Source: Chara braunii | Lineage: Eukaryota > Streptophyta > Charophyceae > Charales > Characeae | Direction: 5' to 3' | DNA length: 32,044 nt | Assembly (NCBI GenBank): GCA_003427395.1 | Contig: BFEA01000258.1 | Span: forward strand, 1,313,362 to 1,345,405 | Part shown: piece after piece, positions 1-10,679 of the stretch | Layout: every line of letters starts with the position of its first letter | How positions within the stretch are numbered: position 1 is the stretch's first letter | Position numbers and translations under genes: made by a program | The notes under the pieces: generated by a model | The model's database searches: none | What the model was told of the DNA's origin: nothing | Seen by the model: the letters and a program-made list of their open reading frames with translations, nothing else

Positions 1-69
<69 letters not shown>
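1..69. repeat. (GA)n microsatellite
   Basis: Uninterrupted GA dinucleotide repeat that starts at the window edge, so its full length is unknown. Confidence 0.99.
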
Positions 70-71
<2 letters not shown>

Positions 72-3000
72 CATGGTGGGGATAGGTGACGGTGTGAAAA
101 AAGAAATGGCATTGCATAAACTAGTCAAATTAGGTGAATTAGGTGGAAAGGTCGAGCCATGCCAGATAGGTAAAATGGGTATGTGATGCTTAACCTCACG
201 CCTTGCTCTGCTTTCCTTGTCGGAGTGATTGGAGCACAAAAGGGGTCAGAAAGCGACAAAATGGGGTGTGCCAAGGGTTTTTGGGAAATTGAGTGTGGAG
301 ACACAGACAAAACTAAAATCTCCCGTGTGGTTCCGAATATAGAGCGATGAACAATAAGCGAAAAGGATAAGGATTCATGTATTTCCTCAACGACTATCTA
401 AACCAAAAAGTATTTTTGAACTTGGATGCTCGCAACAAGACGTCTCTTTTTGGGTTGAAAGGGATGGGGAACATATGTTTGATCTTCGTTTTGAACAAGA
501 CATCGATGTTGTTCGTCGCAAAGTAATGAATCTAAATCAAAAGGCCGCACCTCAATGTTTTCTGTTTGTATTCCTCCTCGTCAAGTACCCGATAGTTGAA
601 TCCTTGGGATTGGAAGCACTCCGTACGACAACGATTGCTGCAGAAGGTGTGAGGCCATGGAGGAGCAACCGTCGGCCATGAGACAACGATCAACTAGTTA
701 AAGGGAAGCATAACGAAAAAAAAAAGGAAGAGGGTGTCGATAATCATAAAACTCACGTTAACGAACTCTCGGCGTCGTGCTTCGGAAAGGAGGTGATAAG
801 GGTTGCCTCGTGTAGCAACATGTTCGCGTTCGGTGACCGAACCAGGACGTTCCCGACCAAATGCGAACAAATGCCAAAACCGTATGAACACGGACATAAA
901 AATATTAAAAAAAAAACAAAAACAGAAAGGTTTTAGAAAAATCTGAAAATAATATATGTTATGTAAAATAATAATATAAACAACTTTTGCACAGGAGGTA
1001 TACTTAAATTCGTAACCAAACTCGAGTTAAAAATCAAAAACCTCAAAAATAAAATTAATATTTTTTTAATCATTAAAAAATATATATTTAGCCGAACACG
1101 TTCGGGAGGCAGTCGACCGAACACCCGAACATGTTCGGACGTTCGAAAAAATTTTGAACGTGTTCGGTGTGCTATACAGGGGTTGTCTATCTTGGCGACT
1201 GCTTCTCGTACGTCCCACTCGCAGACACATGTCGTATCCTTGTTCTACGGGAAAGATCACGTGCAATGAGATTCGAAAAGTCAACGTCCGGATGACTGTG
1301 CTGACTCAGTCCACATGGTCGATATACGCATTCACCATTCACAAGACAAGGTGATAAAGTTTCATTAATTTCGGGGATTTGCCTCCACGTCGAATATTGG
1401 ATTGTGCGATGTAACTTTCACTTTTGATATTTCGCCGCGGTTGGGGATTACTCATGAAACTAATGAAAGAGTTACAAAAGAAGTTATTCTGGACACACAT
1501 TCACATGTATATCAAAAGAAGGGGGTGAAGACAAAAATATCTTTTAAATATCATCAACAACAATTTACGTGTTGACGAGTGGAGTAACACATTCTCTTTT
1601 GAGTCACAAAAAGAGCAAAGATTTTTCACGTACAGGGCATCTATATAAGATACTTATCCAAAGGATAAAAAATTCGGAGAGTTGCGTATTCGTCATCGAT
1701 AGGAACACAACGAAGTTCCTCGCTACAGTCCTCTCTTCGAAGGGAAGATTGTCCCGAAAAACGAGTCAGTCAGGTCGATGGGATACGAAGAGAACCCCTC
1801 CTAAAAAATCCTTAACAATGGAAAAATAATGCAAAGCCGCATACATCCATCATTAATACATCACTTTCATAAAGAGACAGAGATATGCATACATCTTAAT
1901 TAAGGGATCGACATTAGTCAATGCGCTTGAACGATCATCGTCCGACAAGATCTTTACAACACATTGACTAGCAGGGACTCTATCTACATTTACATTTATC
2001 AACACTTGTCCGCGCACACATCCATACATCAACTCATGCATCTATAAAGAGAGAAAAGAGAGGAAATGAGAGAGAATATACACTTGTCAAATATCGAAAG
2101 GAAAATTGGCGTATCACCATACAACTTGACTTCAAAATGTAGCCAGTAGAGAAACCAGTGAAACAAGGTACAAGGCCTCCCACTCTCGAGTTATGGCCCT
2201 ATGTCATCCATCCAATCAACAAGTTTTTTCTAGTTCGAGCACCGATGGTCCCGAGTGCCGCATGCTCAGCACTTAGACCCAACGATCGTCACCCCGTCAC
2301 TCAACTACCACGTGAATTCGCCTAGATCGTGGGCTGTCGACACTACCGGTAAAAGAGGCATGAGAGCAGCTGTGGGGACTAAGTGACTGACGACGCCGAA
2401 TTTTCTCGCGTTCTGAAGGAAGATTCACATTGAATCTTTACCACTTCGATGAAAAAGGGGTGACAATAAGCGCGAGGTCGGAGACCTACCCGTTGACTAA
2501 TGCACAAGTCGCTCGTGAGGACTCAAGCATAGGGACGAGGGACTAAAATCGGGCCGCATAGGAACTGACTTTGCCCAGAGTTCCCTCAGAATGACTCGGG
2601 TCGATGAACTGTATTCACGGGATCATGGACCTTGCGCTACGAGTAGAGAACTGACGAGAAGGATGAGTAATCGTGGGAATGTGAGGAATAGGATGAGCGT
2701 AATGGAGTAGAAGGAGAGGTAGGAAGACCTAGAGGAGTGAAGAATAGCGCATGAAAAATTCAACAGGACCGGAGTCGGAGCAGCAAGTAATAACAGGAGG
2801 ATGAACCTGGACGAGCTAACACGCGAGGTACGATCGGACAAAGGGAATTGAGATAATGGCAGATAAAAAGGTGGGGCAAAGTAAGAAGCTATGGTGAGCT
2901 CGTTCTTAACCAAGTTGCGCAGGGGAAAACACTAGTTGTTTTTTTTTTAGCGATGAATTAGTAAAACATGAGTTAGATAGAAAACGGGTTGCGCAGAGGT

Positions 3001-3164
3001 AGGAGATGGTGAAAGTGGGAGATGGAGATTTCAGGCGAATTCCGATGAAATTAGGTGGGGAAAAGAGCGGTACTGAGGTTTTTGGACACTGCGAGTCGGA
3101 TTGTGATGTCCGTGTTGATAAAGGAGTGGCGATTTTGCTGATGTAGTCATCAAGAGTTGCGCTT
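70..3164. other. Non-coding stretch, no supported gene
   Basis: I see no gene I can defend here. The longest coding-like run is a stop-to-stop reading frame of about 107 codons on the plus strand at roughly 354-681, without a recognisable domain or clear splice context. The 900-1090 part is very AT-rich and is followed by a cluster of CGAAC..GTTCG palindromes at 1092-1167. The minus-strand frame at 2623-2913 is rich in Leu, Ser and Phe and looks like composition, not a protein. Confidence 0.6.
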
Positions 3165-3187
3165 GGGGGGGGGGGGGGGGGCAACTC
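3154..3187. repeat. G17 homopolymer inside a 7-bp inverted repeat
   Basis: Seventeen consecutive G (3165-3181) lie between GAGTTGC (3154-3160) and GCAACTC (3181-3187), which pair perfectly. The last G of the run is shared with the right arm. The run could form G-quadruplex structure and is also a likely place for sequencing length error. Confidence 0.85.
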
Positions 3188-3798
3188 CACGGAAGTAATG
3201 CATCTTTCCGCATTCTAGCGGAAGATTCGTTTAGAGTTTACTTAGTCGACTAATGAAAGTCGCATGCTTCTATCTCCCTGCGTACATGACTGGAAAGGCA
3301 GTATATATTTTCATGTTGTAGCGGGAGATTATTTCAATTGTCTTGTTCTTTCGTAAGAAATGGTGTGAGTTTGGCCGTGGGGCTTGAGACTTACCTGAGT
3401 GAGGAGCGTCGCCCGCCCCACCGGTCCGAGAAAGAAGAACTCACCTGCACAGCCTAAGCCAATCCTCGGAGATACGGTGTTCGCCCGTGTATATTTGTTT
3501 TCTCCATGCTAATGACCATGGTGGACGTGCGCTCGTCAGTCTGATTTGGTTGATCAAGCCAATCGTAGATCCGCCGCCGAACGTGCCTTCGGACTCACGA
3601 TTGCTACTACTAAAGTTTCAGACGTGGGCATACTGAGCGGCACATTCGTTGTCCTCTGCTAGTAAGTCAAGAGGAGCGCGCCGCAGCTGCGCTGTGGAAA
3701 AGCAAGGGGGTCTATTCTCGTCAATTGACCAAGTGCATCGAGGAGTAGAGGTGGTATGAGGCGTATTTAGGCAGAAGCCAGAGACTTATCTGTTGAAC
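3182..3798. other. Non-coding stretch with donor-like sites
   Basis: No open frame with a recognisable domain. On the minus strand there are two strong 5' splice donor-like sequences, CAG|GTAAGT at 3389-3397 and CAG|GTGAGT at 3439-3447, but no exon could be built around them. Confidence 0.4.
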
Positions 3799-4273
3799 GG
3801 TGCGTACACATTCCATCATATGAAGTAGCGAAGAGGGAAGCCACGAGGTTGNGAAGCTANCTGTTGGNTNNCTCATCATGGATCTAGTCGAGCGAGTGTG
3901 GAAGGCTAGCCGTGCTAGTCGGAGTTTATCTGCAGGGCACGAAGGCTATGTCTTGGTCGGTGCGTACACATTCTATCGTATGAAGTAGTGAAGAGGGAAG
4001 CCACGAGGTTGTGAAGCTACCTGTTGGATAGCTCATCATGGAGCTAGTCGAGCGAGTGTGGAAGGCTAGCCGTGCTAGTTGGAGTTTATCTGCAGGGCGC
4101 GAAGGCTATGTCTTGGTCGGTGCGTACACATTCTATCGTATGAAGTAGTGAAGAGGGAAGCCACGAGGTTGTGAAGCTACCTGTTGGATAGCTCATCATG
4201 GAGCTAGTCGAGCGAGTGTGGAAGGCTAGCCGTGCTAGTTGGAGTTTATCTGCAGGGCGCGAAGGCTATGTCT
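3799..4273. repeat. 160-bp tandem repeat, three copies
   Basis: Three head-to-tail copies with period 160 bp: 3799-3958, 3959-4118 and 4119-4273. Each begins GGTGCGTACACATTC. Copies 2 and 3 appear identical over the part I compared. Copy 1 differs at a few positions and carries N at 3852, 3860, 3868 and 3870-3871, so the assembler struggled here. The last copy stops after GAAGGCTATGTCT, where unique sequence starts. The near identity suggests recent expansion, and a collapsed longer array is possible. Confidence 0.93.
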
Positions 4274-4390
4274 GTAGACCCTCCGCCACCGGCCCCAGCA
4301 TTTGCTCGCTACGTACACTACCCCGTTTTGTCACAACTGTTTTCCTTGTATCAACAGCGGTTGCTCGACCGACTGGAGCTATTGTTGTGA
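4268..4390 (+). CDS. Candidate 40-residue ORF at the repeat edge, function unknown
   Basis: I do not recognise this. The ATG lies in the last bases of the third 160-bp repeat copy and the rest is unique sequence. The frame encodes about 40 residues: a start MSVDPPPPAPAF, then an amphipathic Leu-rich stretch with Gln and Arg and a run of three Leu before TGA. The same ATG in the upstream copies opens into a different, short frame because the sequence after TCT differs there. The Pro-rich then Leu/Gln/Arg-rich composition looks more protein-like than its surroundings, but chance is a serious alternative at this length. Confidence 0.2.
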   Translation: MSVDPPPPAPAFARYVHYPVLSQLFSLYQQRLLDRLELLL

Positions 4391-5032
4391 CTGAGGGACC
4401 GAGCCGATGTGTCAGAAGGCAAAGAGGAGTGAAGGGAACCAGAAAAGGGGAGTGAGAAGCAAGATTGAAGACTTACCTGCTCACAAGTACTCTGATCGTC
4501 TCAACAAATAGAGTAGTGAGGGGGGCTGCCCGTAGAGATTGCGGACCTGTTTGCTGGCTAGCACGCATCTCGTCCTACTAAGCCGGATCGGAAACGGGTC
4601 AGCCACAGAAAACAAACTTATCTATGGTCAGAAAACTCTTCGAGTTGTGAGCTTGCTGAGGAACTGAGATCGTTGAAGGGGCGCCCATCGCACCATAAAG
4701 TCAACAGTCGAAGGTTTGATTTTAGCTAACCAAGTTGAAACACGTTTTTGTCATCATTCCGAGGCCCTCAGGAGATTGAAGATTGCAAGACCCTCTCATA
4801 AGAGTTGAGTTGTCCCCCTCTTGTATCTCGAGAGTCTGAAACCCCTCATTCTGCCTTTCTTAATCTAAGTCTAATCTTGTTCAAAGAGGAAGGCGGCAGG
4901 TGGGATTGCAACCCATAGGACCGCAGCAAGATTTTGTGGAGAGTCTGCCCACTGAGCTCTGCCATGACTTAAAAGGAGTTCTGGAAGTTGCTATGGTCGA
5001 TTGAGTAGACTGTTTGTATCCCTACTTAGACT
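4391..5032. other. Non-coding stretch with tRNA-like relic
   Basis: No gene seen apart from the degenerate tRNA-like sequence at 4895-4963. Another CAG|GTAAGT donor-like site lies on the minus strand at 4471-4479. Confidence 0.4.
4895..4963 (-). pseudogene. Degenerate tRNA or tRNA-derived (SINE head-like) sequence
   Basis: Read on the minus strand, this 69-nt segment starts GGCAG and ends CTGCC (5-bp acceptor-like pairing). It has an A-box-like GAGCTCAGTGGG, one mismatch from TAGCTCAGTGGG. A B-box-like GGTTGCAATCC lies about 43 nt later, two mismatches from GGTTCGAATCC, and sits in a T-arm TGGG-TTGCAAT-CCCA. The D and anticodon stems do not close well, and four to five nucleotides are missing near the 5' end, so a working tRNA is unlikely. 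A tRNA-derived SINE head or a tRNA pseudogene are the two readings. Confidence 0.42.
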
Positions 5033-5911
5033 TTGTGTTTGACTTTCAGGACAAGAAACCTGACTTAATAAAAGAATCATTGTGCAATTTCAGTTTCAGC
5101 TTTGTTATTTGACTGAAAAAATATTGTTAAAAGGAGGTTGTATCTGGGGGGAAATGCGGTATTGCATGCGTTTGACTGGGCCAACAAAAAGTTGGAAGAG
5201 TCTCCATAAGATTCAACGACCCAGTGCTATGTTTATTTATGATTGTCCGAAGGACCAGACAGGTTTTCATAAGATTGGGTGGTTTGGTTGCTTTGACTTG
5301 CGAGGGCTATTTATGCTTGACTTTCAGGGAGCAAGCATTCTTCCATAAGATTGGATGACCAGGTTGCCTTGTTTCGTTGAGTTTTCTTATGTTTCATTAG
5401 TTTCTGAAAAAGAGTTGGACATGTTGCATAAGATTGGATGACTTTGACTCTCTCTTGTTTATTATTTGGGGGGAATTCAGGCAAAGAACTGGACAAGTTT
5501 CCATAAGATTGGGTCTTCTGGTCTGGAGCCACACACATGCTAGAACCAAATGGGTAAATTTGTTTATAGTTCTATATTGTCTTAATTATGAACAAGCTAG
5601 TCAGACATTTTTACGTAAGATGTATGGTCTGATTATAGCTTATCATTAACTAAAGAGAGTATGAATTAAGAAAAAACTTGTGGTTATAAGAGGTAAACTG
5701 AACATTGATCTAAGATGATCGGTTCAATCATATATGTTACCTTAAAAGTTTAAGGACAGTCAATTATATATAATTTGGATACTTAAACAGTTCATGGCGA
5801 CTAGGTTGGACAACCTAGTCATATGCCCAAGGAAGAGAAAATTGTAGTTCCCTGTGCTTGTGTATATTCAATGGTTGAGCTAGACAGGTTATCATAGGAT
5901 TGAGTGGTTTA
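5033..5911. repeat. Degenerate repeat cluster with CATAAGATTGG core
   Basis: The core TTCCATAAGATTGGRTGAC and its upstream partner GGACARG recur. Core starts are at 5205, 5268, 5344, 5427 and 5502, with weaker members at 5614 (CGTAAGATG) and 5893 (CATAGGATTG). Spacings are 63, 76, 83, 75 and 112 bp for the first six, so the unit is roughly 75 bp with indels. The spacings are not multiples of three, so this is not a protein repeat. A shared TTGACTTTCAGG also precedes two units (near 5040 and 5320). Confidence 0.75.
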
Positions 5912-6109
5912 TGTCTTATGTGAGCTGCGTATAAGGGATAAATCATTGAAAGACTATGAACCATTAGTCGACAAGGTTAACTTTGGGACTGGTGAGAGTA
6001 CTCACTTTTGTGGTTTGGTCTTGCATGTGGCTGAGTGAGAATACTACTTAGTCCGAGTTTCAGTTTGACAGGTAATTGCTTTTGCTGCTCGTCACGGGTT
6101 AGAGCGATA

Positions 6110-6485
6110 AGAGTTGGTTCAATTTCTGCATTTTTTGAACTAACTTTCTTTTACGTAGGTCAATTATCGTATTTTATGGGATCATTTTTTATACTTGGCT
6201 TTGTATAAATCTTGGTAAGCTCCTTTCTCTACGGGAAGCGCTGCCGAAATTTCTGCAAATTCAAAGAGTTGGTCGAATTTTGACTTTTCAAAGTTTAATT
6301 TGTCTGAATTTTATATATGACTTAGTAAAAATCTGAAAAAACTCGTTTTCTAAAAGGAGTGTTGCCGAAATTTTACTAATTCGTGGAAGTAAACAAAATT
6401 TGACTTTTCATAATTAGAAAATATTTCAGCTTTTATATTCGAGCTAATATAAATGTAAAAACAAAGTTTTTTTTTTTTTTTTTTT
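6110..6485. repeat. AT-rich degenerate repeat, about 120 bp unit, ending in T19
   Basis: Two clear copies begin CTGCCGAAATTTCTGCAAATTC (6241) and TTGCCGAAATTTTACTAATTC (6362). Both continue through a GAATTTTGACTTTTC-like segment. A weaker copy containing GAGTTGGTTCAATTTCTGC lies near 6110. The cluster ends in nineteen T (6467-6485). Confidence 0.5.
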
Positions 6486-7839
6486 AGTTTAGAGGAGTTA
6501 TATTATATTTTGACAGGTGACGATTCTGATAATCCACCCTTAATGAGGGAGATTCTGTCGAAAGTTTACCTTTTCTTTGGACACTGACTTAGGGGTAGAT
6601 TTAAACTTAATTAGCAGATAGTTTAGGTAAGAATGTGCTATGAAATTTTATTTACCATACACTTATGGTTTAACTTGAGTATTGAACTGTCTTATGATAG
6701 AGACCTTCTTTGGACGTTTGACTCGTGATTTGGACTAGATTCAACTTAATCCCAAGAGGATTATTTTCTGTTATCACTGATAATAGGTCGGTTGCCGATT
6801 TGTCAGTTTACGACTCAACTTCAAGCCATTCTCGTTACGCAACTTAAAAGGCTTTAGCCTTGGTGGTTTTTATTGCTTTATTATAGTTTTCACCCATACG
6901 TTTATTGAATGACCATTTAACGAAGGTGCCGAGTATTTATTTTTCGAAGGTTGGACAAAGGTTGCGACTTGCATAGTTAAAGCGAGGGGTATGAGTATAA
7001 AGAATAGTTAAAGTTAACCCCGTGTAGTGTGTGAATTTTTTGTTGATTCTTTGATGTGATTGCAGATATGTTTTGTGATTCAGACTTTGAAATTGACTGT
7101 CTTCGATCACATACATATACATGGCTAAGAGGAGTCCCACTGTGATTGTAAGAAGTGATCATCACATATTTATTCCCCTCTAAGTATATACGTATGTATC
7201 TATGTTTGAGTGTTCGCGTGGCCTAAGAAGACAACGCTTAAGGTTTTAATTGAGATTGAGATTGAGAGAGGAAAGGAGATTCCCCTCCTTTACCGTTTTG
7301 CCTCTTAAAATTTTATTAGTCGGACATTGGTCCTGGACCAGGATTCGAGGTCCTTGTCCAGGACATCCCATGTTCTAGATCCCGTGCAGAAGGAATCACC
7401 CGTCGCGCAAAACCTATTTTCCTTGCCAACCGAGACACTCAGCCTGAGGGCCGAAGGTGCCGCGAGGGCCGAACGGTTGTTTCTTCAACCGAGCAATATC
7501 GTAAAGGGCTTGACTCTCACGATACTTTGAGATCGTCACTTGAGTGTCATAAGAGGTACTCGGATCCACGAGGGACCACTTGATTATGGGCACTACATAG
7601 TACCCCATCATTGCGTCTGCTTGCATATTCGTACATTGCTAGTCGATTTGGAAAGACTCTGCGTCATCGCGGTTTTATACTAAGCCCCTCGTGCGTCGCC
7701 TATCCGATTTTCGGCATCGGAGAGTCATGGGTTGGCTACAAAAAATGACTAAGAGTGTTGTTGTGTTGTTTGTTTTGTGTCGTTCCGTGTGTGTGTGTGT
7801 TCTACTTTTACGTTTTAGCATGGTGTAACGCATGGTGAG
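6486..7839. other. Non-coding stretch, nothing recognised
   Basis: No gene, RNA or transposon domain recognised. A short (GT)n run lies near 7786-7800. Confidence 0.5.
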
Positions 7840-8262
7840 TGTGACGCGTCCTAGTCGACCGACGACGAGTCGCTCTTGGGACTTCAGTCCCCCAGTGCGT
7901 CGATTCGCGTGCGGGTCCGATAGAGGCGTGGGATCGCGCGTACCCCCTATGCAACAACGAACGAGAAACACCCTCGGCTGGTCCACCTTTGCAATTGCAA
8001 CTGATTAACTTTCGTACTGTGCACTGGTAGCTCGGCAGGGATACGCCCACCGAAGGGAGGTGATAACTCTCGCAGGGTCAAAGGTGGAGGTAAGTTGTAT
8101 CTCGCGTTGGCCCTATCCTGTCGGAGGGGCCCGCGAGAGATATGGCTGACGCACTGGGCCAGAGTGGTTTACGGAAGCTCCATGTGCATCACGAGGTAGA
8201 CCAACTCCTGAGTGATGCAGCCGGGAGGGTCCCACATTACGTGGGACCGATGCGCTCGATAG
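7840..8262. repeat. Diverged long repeat, copy P (possible relic LTR)
   Basis: Collinear blocks are shared with 10680-11178 in the same orientation: CGTCCTAGTCGACCG, then CGAACGAGAAA, GATACGCCC, CCTGTC..GAG..CCGCGAGA, TAT.GCTG.CGCAC and GATGCGCTCGA. The order and approximate spacing match, with the rest heavily diverged. A perfect 8-bp hairpin GGTCCCAC-ATTAC-GTGGGACC lies at 8228-8248. The two copies, about 2.8 kb apart, could be LTRs of an old element or two independent insertions. Confidence 0.6.
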
Positions 8263-10679
8263 GGCGGTGTTGTTGAAGAGAAGGGAGAGGAAGTGTTGTT
8301 GGATAGGAGAATAGAGGTCTGCAGTGTGAGGGGAGACATTTCTGAAGGAGGATAGGCCAGGGCAGCCATAGCCAAGGGTTGGAAGCTCTCTGCCCCACCT
8401 TCGTGGTGGTATTGTGGCGATAAGGCTGCGTCAAGGCTGGAAGGTGCAACAAACGACAAGGGTTTGTCGGGGGTTATGCTTCAGAAATTTTGACTCGGCA
8501 GCAACTTTTTTTTAGAGGGAAGTGCTGCCATTTTTTTTGGCAAGGCGGCGGCAACACTGCCAGTGACGAAATGCTGCCGGATTTGCCGCACAGCGCTGAA
8601 GTTTTTTTCATCTGAGTGTGGGAAGGTGCTGCTTAATCAGCAGTGCGGCAACGACAGTATATCCGGTAGGATCATGCTGCCGAAATTAGCAGCGGTGTCG
8701 ATATTTTTTTGCGTAGGGAAATATTGTCCGGTTCGTGGCACGTCGACGACTCCTTTTTGTGGGGCAGTATGTCAGAGTTTTGTGGCACGGTGAATCAGTC
8801 ATTGGACGTATGATCAGGTGGTGGTGCCGCACAACAGTCGTGGTACCGGCTTTGACGGCGCTCCGAGCAGTGGTCCTCCGTTATTTTTTTGTTGTGCATT
8901 GCGGTTATGGTGGATTCTAATATGGCGTGGAGGTTGGGCTGATACTAGTGCACGGTTGGGTTTGTGCGACATTGGTGTGTGGACCGGCGACATGAACAAA
9001 GTGCGGAGTAAGTGCGTGCGACAATAATTATTGGGGTTTGCGGCACATGTGGGTTTCAGCTAGGGCAACCTTTTTATTTTTTTTTGCGGCATGCGGTGTG
9101 AGCGATTTTGAGTTCTGGACCATCTGGTATTGCGGGCAATGGTATGAAACTAATTTTGTGATCAGGACCAACATGTTGGTGTAACTATTGTGAGCGGGCA
9201 TGGTAATTTAAGGTTGCGTGGACTTGCGATTGGTTGAGAAGAATCCTTGGAGAGTGTGGTGAAGTTGGTATGGTGCTGAGATAGTTTTTGACACTGGGAC
9301 ACCATCCTGGAGAGTTGTCTCGCTTTAGTTTTTTTTGTGGTCCAACCTCGGTCTTTTTGAACAGTTTTGAGAGGACGAGGACCGTGATTCAAGATAGACG
9401 CCACAACTTGTGGAGTTGTGAGCTGCATATTTTCATATTCTATGGCGGTCATTTTCTTTTGATTGGAATATTATGTAGACTTTCTTGAGTGAGCCGGATC
9501 AAACTACACTCAAGGTCGGTCAATCAGTTGAATAATTAAGACTTCCCTTCACACCTGTATAAACTCACACCTTGCTTGACCCTATTGTTTTGAATTTTCA
9601 AAAGAAAAGGTAAAGGAAAGTTGTGCGAGTTATGCATGCGAATGAAAAGGTCCGACTTGAGTTTGGGATTGTATTTGTTTTTTTTGAATTTGTTTTCTTT
9701 GTGTTTTGTGCAGGTAGGTAAAAGTGTGCTCGCAAAGGAGGTTGATATTATCTCCATGGGATGATGAAAAAAATTGTTTTCTTTCTACCTTCAAGTTTGT
9801 CTGCTTGTTAAAAGGACGTGAGTTCCGAAAAATATTAATTTAGTGCATGTTATAAAATGAATTCGATTGAAATCAAGCAGATAAGGTCAAAAGACTTAGC
9901 TCTTCCCGAGGATGACCCTTTCTATCTCGAACGACCTTATCTACCTATACCTATCCAAATGACTCTTATTCTCTATCTTCTTCGATGTTTTTTCGTCTAA
10001 GTTACCCTGACCTTAGGAGAAATGAGGATAATTGAAAACTACTTGCAGTGAACACATTCTCTTTCTCCATGAAGCATCTGGGGCGAGGGTTCGTTGCTTT
10101 AGGAGCCGACCCTGTTATCGACCCAGAGTGAACCGTTTTACAGAAGGGTACTTTGCCGATTCGGTGGAGACGGTCTGACTTCTGAGACCCGAGTCTTGTG
10201 CTCGGGCGAGGAGGATGAATACCCCAGACCACTTCCTAGAGGGAGAGACATGCAACACTTCAAGTAATACGCCTAATCAAGTATCATCCGCAAAGCAACA
10301 TGTTATCCAAAAAGACTTGAAAATGAGATTGTGTGTCTCATCTTAGGTCGGCGGTTGGCTGGAATGAATAACTTTGGCAGCACGTCTCATCAAGTCAAAA
10401 CTAAGGCAGCCATCAATATTATTGTCGGTAGCCAACTCCTTGTCGGTGGTTGTATAATTGTTTTGTGGAGTTCGATGCGGGGTGATCGAATTTTATTTTA
10501 AACTTATGTTATTGGATGTATTAAATGATGATTTGTATTCTTTCGGTTATCATTGCAGATTGAATATATTTCTGTCGACTACGGTCGACTTCTTTTAATA
10601 TAACAATATGTGGTTGTTGTAATTTTATTTTGACAATGTATCTAAGGAACTAGGATGAAAAGTGGTTCATGCTTGGTTG
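8263..10679. other. Non-coding stretch between the two diverged repeats
   Basis: If copies P and Q are LTRs, this would be the internal region, but I can read no gag or pol motif in any frame. The 8480-9350 part carries many short T-tracts (7-10 T) between GC-rich segments with recurrent CTGCCGRA and GCGGCA words. The remainder is featureless to me. Confidence 0.4.

Noticed and set aside
2623-2913. 96-codon Leu/Ser-rich minus-strand frame
   Set aside because: Composition follows from the purine-rich plus strand; no membrane topology or domain that I would trust.
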